Of a stretch of DNA of 64,000 bases, positions 49,134 through 60,493 are shown piece by piece. Below the pieces are notes generated by a model. That model searched no databases and was not told the DNA's origin. It saw nothing but the letters and a program-made list of their open reading frames with translations. Both the position numbers and the translations under genes were made by a program. Origin of the DNA: Eucalyptus grandis (lineage: Eukaryota > Streptophyta > Magnoliopsida > Myrtales > Myrtaceae); NCBI RefSeq assembly GCF_016545825.1, contig NC_052614.1, positions 57,729,864 to 57,793,863 on the forward strand. Direction: 5' to 3'. Every line of letters begins with the position of its first letter. The first letter of the stretch is position 1.

Positions 49134-49513
49134 CATTCTTATGGGAATGGAAATGAAAAACAAGAGATACTTTTTCTCGAAATATGGACAAACGGAAGTT
49201 TAACTCCTAAAGAAGCGCTTCATGAAGCCTCCCAGAATTTAATTGATTTATTTATTCCTTTTCTACATGCAGAAGAAGAAAACTTACATTTAGAGAACAA
49301 TCAGTACAAGGTTACTTTACCCTTTTTTACTTTTCATGATAGGTTGGCTAAGCTAAGGAAAACGAAAAAGAAATAGCATTGAAATCCATTTTTATTGACC
49401 AATTCGAATTGCCTCCCAGGACCTATAATTGCCTCAAAAGGTACAATATACATACATTATTTGACCTTTTGAATAAGAGTCAAGAAGACCTTATGAAAAT
49501 GGAATATTTTCGT
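49134..49513 (+). pseudogene. rpoA: Nuclear insertion of plastid DNA: 3' part of rpoA
   Basis: About 380 bp encoding the end of the chloroplast RNA polymerase alpha subunit, from [18 protein letters not shown] through [10 protein letters not shown] to the C-terminal domain [10 protein letters not shown] and [12 protein letters not shown]. In plastids this subunit is part of the bacterial-type polymerase. Here a one-base loss in an A-rich run near 49365 shifts the frame, and the end of the gene is missing, so it is non-functional. It splits the sequence ATGGTC/TTTAACAC that is continuous in copies 2 and 3 and has no obvious target duplication, as expected for end-joining capture of organelle DNA. 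Confidence 0.93.
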
Positions 49514-50980
49514 TTAACACATCCTCCATTCAAAATTTTGTCTCAACGAACAAGATCGGAACCTATGTAATATCACTCTCTTCAAACCGGCCAGAAACCG
49601 AAAGATACAACTGCATGACGCCAAGAAATTAAGTCACGGTCTGTGCACCTCCCTTTTATACATGATCGTGCTCATTTTAATCATACAAGTGATACTATTA
49701 TATTCTATAAGTCACCTGCCTTTTGCTCCGGACCAAGGGGCAACATATTTTCTTTCAGCTAGGGAAATTATGTATTCTTTGAGCTGCACGAGGTTCCTAC
49801 TCATAATAATATTGTGTGAAACACGTGACTGTATTAAGATAGCAAACACGACATAAAGGGACAGAAACCGAGGTTTGATTGAACACGAAGGTTGTGGTTT
49901 AACTAGGTTTCCCTCACTATGGTCCTAACACACCTAACAAGCCAACACGAGCAATTATGAAATCAATGGAGGTTCGAGTGAGACGTCCTTGCACCATAAG
50001 AAAGGAGGCGAGACTAACCCAAGTCGATTTTATTCAAGTTACAGCACAAACTTGACTTTGAGATTGATGTTTAACATTGGCCAACTTGGTTTCTCAACCT
50101 CAACCTTCAGCTTGACTTGATATGCCTTCTTTCTGTGTGTTCAGAATTAACAACAGAGATAGGTCGGTGATTGAAAAAACAAGATTTCTAATTAAAACTC
50201 AAAGCTCTAGCTTATGATTGTATCGGTTAAAGCAATATAATAGTTCGTGATATTTTGGTTTTACAAGTTTTATATACGTGCATATTATTTATAGCTAACA
50301 CTATCTGCCTACTTAACTCCATTTATAAGTTGCGATTAAGTGTTGCGATGTTGTGTTATTCTCGTTTTAAATATCAGGGTGCTCACTTGAATTGATGCTC
50401 ACTTAGATTAGGGTTTTATGCCTTCGAGCAATTCTATGAATGTCAAAGCGATTACCTCTCTAATTACAACTGATCACTCAAACTTGGCTAGTCTCAACTT
50501 TTCAAAAGTAGGGCTCAAGTATTCAATTAGTCAGGGTTGAATTGCTAGTAAGTAAAATAAAGAGATTCCGTTGAGTTACTTCCGAAACTGGCCTAGAATC
50601 GAAATGATTAGGTCAGTCAAAACCTTTTGTGTCAGGCCTTATAGAAATTCGTTGAATGTAGTGAACTCATGAGCGCAATTACACGGAAAAATTTGCATAC
50701 GACTATTAGAACAGTTTAATTAAAATGGATCATGTTGTTGAAAATTATAAGCAAACCATATCTACCGGTCAAAACCGCACATTTACTTGATACCATATTG
50801 GATATCAAAACTGTGTGTGACTGTCTCAAAACCAGATTAGGGGTTTCTCGTTCCCAATAATCTGTTATTGTTTAATGCATGTTGCTGTTCTGTTTGAGGA
50901 TAACGGTTGCTTTTTCCTCTCTCTCTCACCGAGGTTAGAGTGATTTAATATGACAAGTTGTGTTCAACATCAACGGCATA
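49514..50980 (+). other. Upstream region of MYB copy 4, proximal part
   Basis: Continues homology with the other MYB upstream regions after the plastid insert. No gene. Confidence 0.6.
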
Positions 50981-50992
50981 TGAAACAGTGTC

Positions 50993-50999
50993 TACATAA
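50993..50999 (+). promoter_or_regulatory. Altered TATA box of MYB copy 4
   Basis: Reads TACATAA where the other three copies have TATATAA. CAACGG upstream is kept. Confidence 0.6.
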
Positions 51000-51029
51000 T
51001 CAGTCTTCATCGAGATAGTTCGCATTAGA

Positions 51030-51048
51030 ATGCGAGAGAGAGAGAGAG
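51030..51048 (+). repeat. Short (GA)n leader with out-of-frame upstream ATG, copy 4
   Basis: The upstream ATG at 51030 is 19 nt before the MYB ATG, so it is out of frame with it. Confidence 0.75.
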
Positions 51049-52562
51049 ATGGGCAGAAATCCTAGTCGTGGTAAAGATGGATTCAAGTTCAAGAAAGGAG
51101 CTTGGTCGGCTCTTGAAGACAAAATCCTCATCGATTACGTCAAAGTTCATGGTCAAGGAGATGGAGCAAAGTTTGTAAGGCAACAGGTGAGTCAAGACCT
51201 TTAGGATTTTACTTATTTTTCTTTGCGAACTGCCATAAGGAAAGAAAGAGAAATTCATGTCCAAAAACCGTACTGTGAATAATAGGAGTGCATGTCTGAA
51301 TTTTCATAGATACCGGCTATTCAATAAGTGCCCCAATATGCTGAAAAATAAATAGTCCCACGTTCTAATATGAATATATGGTCCAACATATTGTTTTCCA
51401 ACACACAAGTGTCACAGGCCGATAGTTTCCTTGGGCCGCGGAAGGGCCCGTGCGGCGCCTGACGAGTGGAATTCGCCAATGAGAGGATTCACGGACTGTG
51501 ACACAAGCATGTGAGTGTGTCCATGCCAATGAATAAGTTTTATTTTATGTGCTACCATTAAATGCAAATTATAGGACATTACACTGCATAGTTTTCAATG
51601 AATCTGACTTATTTAGACGTAGCAAATGGTCTGAGAATTTCTCCTTTTATTTTATATATTCCGGATAAGTGCACTTCATTTATGAAAATAAATCCTATCA
51701 GTAAGTGCCGATACTTACCTGTTTTGTATCTCCTAAACACTGAAAATAATACATAAAGTTGATGTGCAGGCCTCAAGAGGTGTGGAAAGAGCTGTAGGCT
51801 CCGGTGGTTAAATTACTTAAGACCAGATATCAAGAGAGGAAACATATCACCTGAAGAAGAAGAGCTCATCATTAGGCTCCATAAGCTCCTGGGCAACAGG
51901 TATTTATACTCTTCGAGTGATGAGCTCATCATACCTTCGATATTTTTTTGTTTGGTGGAGTTATTGAAGGTGATGATAATTTGCTATGTTATTCACCTTT
52001 AAACCAAGAGAGACACTTGACCATGTTGTTTCTCAATGCCATATTCAGTTCCAAAACAACGATATTGAGATTGGCACTAGCGCGTGTTGGTTTATTTTCT
52101 TGTAGGTGGGTTCTTATCGCGGGAAGGCTTCCTGGCCGAACAGATAATGAGATAAAGAATTACTGGAACTCCACCATAAAGAAGAAGCTAGCCCAAGACA
52201 ACAACGACCCACCAATGAACTCAAAGTGCGAGGATGACAAGCTCACAAAGAACGAGCCCCAGGACGAGACCGTGGCGGCCAAAACACAATGCAACGTGGA
52301 TTTTGACAGTAAGCCGTGTAGCACAAAAGGTGTTGTTTCAGATAGAATGATGGCAATAGTTGAAGGGAAGGGTCAAGGAGAAGATCGCGAGGACGACATG
52401 ATTTCATGGGAAAACATGATGATGGACCTCAGTTTGGAGGATATGTGCATGTCTGGGAATCAGTACTCTCAGCTCTTTGAAGACAATGAAGATGGAGGGG
52501 ATCAAAACGGGTGGATTTCTGATGAAATGCTGCCTGAATGGGTTGCTGAGTTGATGAGGTGA
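51049..52562 (+). pseudogene. R2R3-MYB copy 4, frameshifted
   Basis: Exon-equivalents 51049-51186, 51770-51899 and 52106-52562, with intact GT-AG sites. Exon 1 is 138 nt instead of 139: one G is missing at 51157-51158 (GGTCAAGGAG against GGTCAAGGGAG in copy 3). The shifted frame meets TAA at 51809-51811 in exon 2, leaving about 59 residues with only part of R2. Exons 2 and 3 are otherwise open and would encode a complete R3 and acidic tail, so the lesion is young or is a base-calling error. Together with the changed TATA box, the plastid DNA in the upstream region and an intron insertion, silencing is plausible. Intron 2 is open into exon 3 from an ATG at 51948, as in copy 3. A possible poly(A) signal lies at 52703. 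Confidence 0.85.
51410..51503. mobile_element. 94-bp GC-rich insertion in intron 1 of MYB copy 4
   Basis: Begins TGTCACAG and ends CTGTGACA, flanked by CAAG on both sides (51406-51409 and 51504-51507). Copy 3 has the empty site (CACTCAAGCATG). TG...CA ends, inverted termini and tiny size fit a TRIM-type solo LTR or a very short MITE. The core is strikingly GC-rich. Confidence 0.65.
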
Positions 52563-54830
52563 TGCAACTCCTTTGTGCATTAACTCATTGTATTCAGATC
52601 GATTTGAACGCTCGGTAGGCACCTTGATTTTGGTGAAATAAATCAAGAGTTTCAGTTTTCCTCTGTTTCTCCACCCCTTCTATGCGTGTGGATAAATTGG
52701 AAAATAAATTTAATATATATGAAAAGAGATCAATATTTGAAAAAAAAAAAATGTAAGTTAATTTTGGAAAGGAATTTAAATGATTGAAAATAAGAGAATT
52801 TCACATTCACTCTTGGAAAGTTAAATATTTATAAGATTGAGTGGTAGTTATCTTGACCAGTTTAGATTTTAAACAATATTTGGTCAAATTGGTTATATCA
52901 TATGACTACAATACATCTCAGAAAAGGACATGCACATTCCTTTTATCTATTAAGCAACTTTTGTCAGACAGAAAATATGCAATTTATGGAAAAATAACCT
53001 TATCATTAACTAACATATTTACCGACCAAAAAGAAAAAACTCACGCAATTCACATGGGAAAGATTTTGTAAAAGGATTAATTGAGTATAGTATTTAGATC
53101 CCTCAAAGGTACGAGACCTTCTTTATTTTGTACAATGATGTATAAAAAACATAGATGTTCGCAAAAGTATTTACACATTTTACACGTTGTAATATGTTAA
53201 TAGTTCCCAAATATAGCGCCCTACTTCCCTCCAACGAACAAAACTTACACAAACCCACAAAATCGAAAGAAGAAAAGTACTTGTTGGGCCAACGGCCATG
53301 ATCAACGTAAAGGCCTCATCTTTGGCACTGCTCTTTAAATTGTTTAACGAAAGGGAGACAAAGCATTGACTAAATCATAAGACGAGCTATCCATTCCATC
53401 TATTCGACCTATATTTGGGCCACCCGATGACTCATATCATACATGGGCCATCCTTAGGCTTGACTAAGGGCCTATTTGCTAATCCAATGAAGTTCTGAAA
53501 ATTAACTATTTGACAACTAATCAGACGAAATTCATGTGATAGCCTTTAATATATATTGGACATAAATTATTTTAATTAAGTGAAAAAATCCACTTGATCC
53601 AATATGAAAAAGAGGAGTTACTTAATTCAATTAGTATAAAACTGATAGATGGCGACTAGAATCTTGCTAAATATAATGATAAAACATACTTGTTTCGATT
53701 TTGGGAAAGAGCTTAATAATATTCAGCTATCCATTATTAATTTTCATCCAACAACTTTTAATTCTATTGCCAGTAATTAACATTATCAACACTTAAAATT
53801 CACTATTTAAATTTTCTGCACTTAATTTATGATTCTACCAAACAGGCCCTAAATCTCCGGCATACAAGCAAAGCCTCAGTGCAATGGAAATGATGATAGT
53901 ACAAAGACATGGGCACTAAAAGGACAAGAGAAGAGACAAAATTCACCAATCACGTTAGTCAATTCTCCATGAGCAGCGTGAGCAACGCCTTTGTTGTATG
54001 TATGTAGTGAAATCAATTATATAGCACTTTGAAAAACATCATTAAACAGTTGGCAATGATGGATGACATAGATTCCTCTTTTCTTCAAGAGAGATCATAG
54101 ATAGAGAGATTGATTTGTACATTCGCCTTGTCATTACATGCCCATCTTGGTCCAGTAAGAAAGGAGTTCTCTTGCAATGCTTTCATGCTTATTCATGAGA
54201 GTGATTCTCTCCTTTTGTCCTATTGTATGGAGCCCAACAAGAAAACCCATTTCAAGTGGCAAAGTTCGCAGTGGTCAAAAAAAAAAAATTGGATTTTGGC
54301 ACAGGTCATAGAAAGCAACCCTACTTTAATTAGGTCATGAAATAATGTTGATATCTTGGGGCCCAATTCATGTGATGATGGTGATACTTTATGAGCTTGA
54401 GACGAAGAAAAAAAGCTGGCTTGGATTGGAGTCTTTATTTTTTCTTAGCTTGACCGTGAATCATAAGTTAGAAATATGGCAATCTTAGTCATAAAAACCT
54501 CGAATCTTAGCATGACCGTAAATCATAAGTTAGAAATAGGGCAATGTTGCCAGTAAGTCACACAGGTTTATGACTATTGTTATATTATTTCAAATGTTGG
54601 TGTTGACTTGAACTTTCGCGAGAAAAATAATATGTATAGAATTGTAAAAATGATTATTCACATTAATCAAATCCTCCACTAGAATTTATTTAAGACTTTA
54701 GTTAAAGTGGATCCAAACTTCATCCTTTAGGTTTATCCTCCCCAACTAAAAGAAAACATGAGAAATAAAATCACAATAAATATTAAATTATAATACATCT
54801 ATATCCAACATTTCGAGCATGAACTGGTTA
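52563..54830. other. 3' flank of MYB copy 4, no gene seen
   Basis: Homologous to other MYB 3' flanks, including the block missing from unit 1 (53310-53530). No coding sequence. Confidence 0.6.
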
Positions 54831-55934
54831 TTACATGAAAGCATGAAGAAAGAATGTAAATTCCTCTCTCTTGCGAGCTTTCATTCAATGTTAGAATTTT
54901 CACTTTTGTACCACTGACGTGGTGTGAAGGTGAGCAAGCTATTTGCGTAAGATCTTCTTGAAAAAAATATATGATCTCCTCTTTTCCATTTGCTCATCTT
55001 TGTTTCTAGAGAGATGGAGCTAATTCGTCAAAATCATCTTCTGACACCATCTATTTCACTTTCCTCTCAACAGACTTGTTTTGGTAAATCTTTTTCTTTT
55101 TCTTTTTTAACAGATTTGGTAAATCTTTTGACGTCTATCATTTTGTTTAGGTAAGATTTGACGAATGTCTCATCAGCATAATAATCTATAACAGAAAGAA
55201 TTGTTGGATATTTTATTCAATTTTTTAAAATAAATTCCGAATACCATATCTAGAAATTCTTTATTTTATTTTACTAGAATAATAGTATTTATATATTCCT
55301 AGTTTTTCTAATAAAAATTTCGTTCCCCATTAGTAGGTTGTTCATATATTGCATTTATTAATGCTTCAAGTAAATACCCAACTTTGTAAATTTCAATTCG
55401 GTTGTATCATGATGATTGGTTAAGTATTTTACTTACTACATATTATATGTTACGTAGACATTTATGTCACAATAGTGAAAGATTGGGGGCCTATACTTTA
55501 ACATCTTGAGAAAAATTGGTCTTAAAATAGAAGGAGCTTGAGATATTGTTTAGAAGTTTCAAAACTTTTAATAAAATATATCTTAAAGTGTGATCGAAAC
55601 TATACTTTGAACTAACTGCTACTGTAAAATAACGGTTTGCAATAGCAATATCACTTCAACAGAAAGAAATTGAATATATAAACAAAATCATCATAATGCT
55701 AATAAATGATTCGAAAGTGTGATGATGAATTCTACTGGATAGACTAACGTTTATCAGTATTGTCTCAATTGTTTTTGCCTTGTTTTTCTTCAATGAATCC
55801 AAACAGATGTCCACTTTTATATATATAACAAAAATAGTTAGCATAAAGTCTTAGTTAATACTAAATGTAGCTGGGATTTTTTTTTGGGTCGAATATAGCT
55901 AGGTTGATTGGACAACAATCTAATATTTATTTAA
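54831..55934. other. AT-rich spacer, nothing recognised
   Basis: Outside the duplicated units. No repeat or coding signal that I can support. Confidence 0.5.
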
Positions 55935-56347
55935 GGATAATATCACAAACTGTCCCTAACTTTTGGTCCAATATACAATTTGGCCCTTAAACTTTTAATT
56001 TATTCATTGTAGTCTCTAAATTTTAACCTAATATATAATGCGTCCCCGAACTTTTAGTTTATTTAATGAAATCTATGAAATTTTGATCATGTTTAATATA
56101 GTTCCCTGAACTGTATTAAAATTTTTAATGTAGTCCTTCCATTAATTCAAGACTAGGGACTATATTGAATATTTTCGTGCAATTCAAGGACTATTGAACA
56201 TTTATCAGTAGTTTATGGACTACATTGAATAAATTAAAAGTGCAGGGACCATATTAAATGTTGAGTTAAATTTTAGGAGCCACATTGAACAAATTAAAAG
56301 TTTGGGGACCAAATTGCACATTGGGGCAAAGTTCAAGGATTATTCAT
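55935..56347. mobile_element. Foldback/MITE-like element
   Basis: About 410 bp whose two halves are inverted repeats: the left arm has CAATTTGGCCCTTAAACTTT, the right arm has the complement AAAGTTTGGGGACCAAATTG. The pairing extends through most of each half. No coding capacity. A clear target duplication was not found. Confidence 0.7.
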
Positions 56348-58828
56348 ACCATTTTTCCATTCATTTATCTTATTAGTGAAACAACACCTGACACATATTT
56401 TTCTTTCATTCAAAAACCACCTATTTGTGATCATATTATTATTTGTTACTTAACTCTAGTCATACATATTTTATACATCTTCACAAGGTAGAGTAAGGCA
56501 TTATTTTGATACTTATGTTATACTCATAACATGTTGCTCCATGTTATGAGATGAGAAAAGAGAGAGGTGAAATCAAAATGGGAAGACAATTAGGAAAAGA
56601 AGGCTCGCCAAGAGATTGATAAGTGTTACCTTACCTCCACAAGCCCCCTTTAAGAACCTATTTGATTTATAGTAAACCTAGGATACTATCCTCCAATTGA
56701 AAGGTTTGAGCAAAGCTCTACCATCCAAGCGTGATGAGCTACTATACTCCCTTACCCTGTGATAGTCAGTTCATAAGTATTGACGTGTAGTCCACCTTCC
56801 CAACCAAAAAGGCCCCTTAATTTCCACCCACAATTTTCTTCTCCAATGAGTGAGAATACAAAGATGACATTGTGGGGTCTCCCATCTCTAGGCGGATCTT
56901 TCGCATGTTTCTTCCTCTTGAGTCTTTTAAGAGCTTGTTCAAGTGCAACCATAAGCCCCCTTTAAGAACCTATTTGATGTATCGTAAAAATTTATTATGC
57001 TAAACTCTATAAGTTATACATGGTTGAATAGCATTCCCAAAGAGAATATGAATTCTTGTTCAATTCCTACCCGCTTAATAAGGATATTCTCAAGAAATCT
57101 CTCATTATGGACGTAAAAGAGAGGAGAAAAAAGAAAAGTTCCATAACATTTAGGAACAATAGAAGACTCTTGCTCTATGACGACTTCTTTTTTTAAGGTA
57201 AATTGCTCTATGACTTTAAACTGCTTTTGTATATACATTTATTCTATTTTTCTCGCCTAGATCGTGAGTATCACGTTGGAGATAGAGGCCAAATGGAGTT
57301 GACCTTGAGTCAAAAATGTACTAATTACCCCCCCAAGTTTTCTAGTCTTCCACATATAGATTGTCTGCCCTTATGCAAACCAGATCAATAAATTGGACTT
57401 AGTCCATTCCTCACTTCAAGCTGCTTTATAATAGTCTTCCACTTACAAAAATAAAAAATTGCCAGGTGGGTTATCTTTTAGCTACATGTATGAAATGATG
57501 AATATTTAAGTTTGTGCTAGTTCATTCATGGTAGGGAACATTTTCTCTTAATGCTGGATGTGTGTGGAGAAAACAAAAGTCTTTCCAAGATTAAAATTGA
57601 ACTAGTAATAAGTTGGTAAGGAAGATAAAATTATCTGGTAATATTAGATTTTAACTAGATGAATTTCCAAATAAAATTTTAAGATGGATCTGGGGGGAAA
57701 GAGATTTGATGGTCGGCCGAGTTTGGTTGGGTTATGGGTTAGTATGACATAGTAATCTTTTGCTTAAGCATATTTCAATCAAAACTGGGCAGAAGCTTAT
57801 TGTTAATCAAGTTCTAACTTGATAACGATTCAAGCAAAGCAATAAATCCGTTTGAAAATGACTATTTTTTTTTTTTTTGGTCTGTTTTTGAAAATGACTA
57901 ATGAATCAACATCAATCATTACATGATGGTCTTTTATATGTGAACTTTGTAATGTAAATCATTTCTTAAATTGGACACCTTTAATCAACCATATCAAACC
58001 ACTACAAAAAGTGCAAGGCGTCTCTCCGCTTTCATATGACCGAATTGCCCTTCTCAATAATGAAAAGTCATGTCCGAAATTTAAAGTTCGTATCCCAAAT
58101 TTCGTTTCCAATGTCCGATTCCCTTTAGAAAAGTATGTCTTGATCGCTGTATATGCTTTTCGCTAGAATGCCTTTCGAGCCGACCAACGAGTTTACTGTC
58201 TCATCAAGCATTTGTCTCTATGCATGTAAAGTAGTTGGGTTTCGACCAAAAAAAAAGAAAAAAAAGTAGTTGGCTAAATTGTCCAATAGCCAACACATCA
58301 TGCGCATGAAATCTCTCGCCATAAGTCTGACTCACCGCTAACGAAGCACTCGATTCACACATTTTGTTGTACTAGATATGTGCTATACCTAATTCTGATA
58401 CAAATTGAACTTATTACTCTCTTTAATTTAGTTATGTATATTGATTTTCTCTCATTGCTCCCATCATGAGGAGAAGTAGCTGCAATTAGAACTGTGGGAT
58501 GAGACTTTAATTTAAAATAACTGCGTCTTGGATGTCACGCTTGTTGGTATATTTGGTGAAATTTAATTTCCAATTTTGTAGATTAAAACAATTCTTTACT
58601 GATTTTTCTACAATGGTTAGCGTTCAATTTTTAATCGATATTGTTTTCTTTATGAAATTATAGTGCCAACTTCGGGTTATAAAAAAAAAATAGTTCTTAA
58701 GAAATCCTAAAATGATTTTTTTTTAAAATTAAGAAGAAAAGCACATTTTTCAGTGAAAGCAAAACGCTAAAGTCAACCGTCAATGAGCTGCAAGATAGAA
58801 CTATGACGAAAGATGTATTAGGGCTCCA
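56348..58828. other. Gene-poor spacer
   Basis: A direct repeat of about 28 bp (AAGCCCCCTTTAAGAACC...) occurs at 56641 and 56953, bracketing about 310 bp. Short frames at 56752-56965 and 57014-57391 show no recognised domain. Confidence 0.5.
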
Positions 58829-59305
58829 TCAAGCTCGATTTGATTTGATGGTTTCTTCGTATTCTAAGCAAGATCGAGATTTTCTTTTGTCATCAGTGAC
58901 CAAAGCAATCACGAAAATGAAGCATGCGATCTTTTTCTCTATTGTACTTCTCATCTTACAGGGCAATGAATTAATATAATCCAGTATCCAATTGAACAAC
59001 TTGCCACTGAATCTCTCTATATGTCCAATTGCCAATGTAATCAGAACAAGTAGCATGAGATTTGGTTCTCTCTGGTCAGAGCAAGAAAACCCTAAAACAT
59101 CAACCCTTTTCCTTAAAACAAATCGAACGATGACAACGCCGTTGACATCACAATATGTACCGAGGAAAATCTTTGTGAAAGCAACTTCCGTATTTGCTGC
59201 TGTTGAATTTCTTGGCAAATTCAAATAATGTAAACACCCAAAACCGGAATCTTCTTTTATCACCGTATTTTCGGAAAACCTGTTAAGCTTGTGCTCAAAT
59301 TTCAA
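58829..59305 (-). CDS. Hypothetical ORF, 158 codons, unrecognised
   Basis: Open from ATG to stop on the minus strand. No signal peptide, repeat or motif that I recognise. A hydrophobic stretch (LLVLITLAIGH) lies in the middle and a second (ACFIFVIALV) near the end. Its length is near what chance allows in 64 kb of AT-rich DNA, and a 78-codon frame overlaps it on the other strand. It could be a gene remnant or noise. Confidence 0.2.
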   Translation of the reverse strand: MKFEHKLNRFSENTVIKEDSGFGCLHYLNLPRNSTAANTEVAFTKIFLGTYCDVNGVVIVRFVLRKRVDVLGFSCSDQREPNLMLLVLITLAIGHIERFSGKLFNWILDYINSLPCKMRSTIEKKIACFIFVIALVTDDKRKSRSCLEYEETIKSNRA

Positions 59306-60034
59306 TTTTAGGTGATTGGGTGTTCCAAAAGTTTGACTACTAGAAAATGACCAATCACATAAATCAAGCGTTTTTCATTTTGCATTGCTTCTTTTTCTCA
59401 TCTCTCCGTAATGAAGGGATGCGGATTTCTACGTCAAACTTTTACCGTTAAATTCTATGAAATATCCATTTAGTGAGATATAATAATATGACATTAAATG
59501 AGTTGAGTCGCAAATTCTTGAAAAAGTAAGTCCCACAATAATTTATAATTATTCGTGATTGATTCTCATAGTATATTAAAGACTGTCATGCAATTATTTC
59601 TCAAAAAATTAAATCTCCAATGCTTTAAATGATGATTGCTTAAATCTCTTAAAAGCAAATCGAATTTTAATAATTTAATAATTTATCCATGAAGTGTGTG
59701 CTTATTTGCCGATATATAAATGAAGCCAATCACTCGAATAATAAATTACCCCGACCTCTACGACCCTCAGTTTAAAACTTTAAAACCTTAATTAAAATTC
59801 TCTAATTAAAGTGAGAAAAAGGTTTTTTTTATAATTAATTTTTGTAAAAGGCAGATGCAGAGAAGGTTCTCATCAAGAACAAGGAAAGGAGCAAGAAACG
59901 ATGCAAACAAAAGATTCTACAATCTTTGCAGGAATATTCAACTGCCAAGATTCGCTGCAACTGCAAGTGCCTAACTCGAGAAAACATCGAAACATCAGAT
60001 TCGCATCTCGACTAAAAACCTTCGAGAGGCGACG
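59306..60034. other. Spacer, nothing recognised
   Basis: AT-rich, with a slightly more balanced stretch at 59850-60030 just before the next ORF, in which short frames without a recognised domain occur. Confidence 0.45.
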
Positions 60035-60493
60035 ATGTCTATCGTCCAACGCTACTTGTCATTAGAAAATTGCGCCCCAAATCTAATCTTGTCCATATTT
60101 TATATATTTCCTCTGACGGCGACTGATACAATATCTTCATTTGTTTCATTCGTTAAGAGAAGATTTGGTTTGCCTCGAATTGACCTTGCCCATGCAGAAA
60201 TGAAGGAACTAATTGGAGGAGATACTGTTCAAGATCGACACGCCATATCGTCCTTGATTTCGCACGCCGAATCTACGCAAAAACCATGGACGATATCTTT
60301 GGATTGGGAAGAATCAGATCGTGTCCACATGAAATCTGCACAGCTCACTGAAAATTTGTTGCGATATGACCAGGACCAACCAAGAGATTTGATGGTACAG
60401 CAAGCAATGTTTAGGAATTCAACAGGCAAGCTAAGAAATTCCAAATTCTTGCTAAGCTTCGTTCCACTAAATGACGCGACAATGCCCGAGTGA
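60035..60493 (+). CDS. Hypothetical ORF, 152 codons, unrecognised
   Basis: ATG to stop, with an N-terminal hydrophobic stretch (NLILSIFYIFPLT, about residues 17-29) followed by a basic and then a mostly polar region (FVKRRFGLPRIDLAHAEMK...). Composition is more protein-like than other frames nearby, but no family comes to mind and no introns or regulatory context support it. It could be an exon of a gene whose other exons I cannot place. Confidence 0.3.
   Translation: MSIVQRYLSLENCAPNLILSIFYIFPLTATDTISSFVSFVKRRFGLPRIDLAHAEMKELIGGDTVQDRHAISSLISHAESTQKPWTISLDWEESDRVHMKSAQLTENLLRYDQDQPRDLMVQQAMFRNSTGKLRNSKFLLSFVPLNDATMPE

Larger units (their letters stand above)
47836..54830 (+). repeat. Segmental duplication unit 4
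   Basis: Begins at the third copy of the boundary repeat and contains the WDHYK fragment, promoter region, MYB copy 4 and its 3' flank. Homology with the other units fades at about 54790-54830. Confidence 0.7.
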
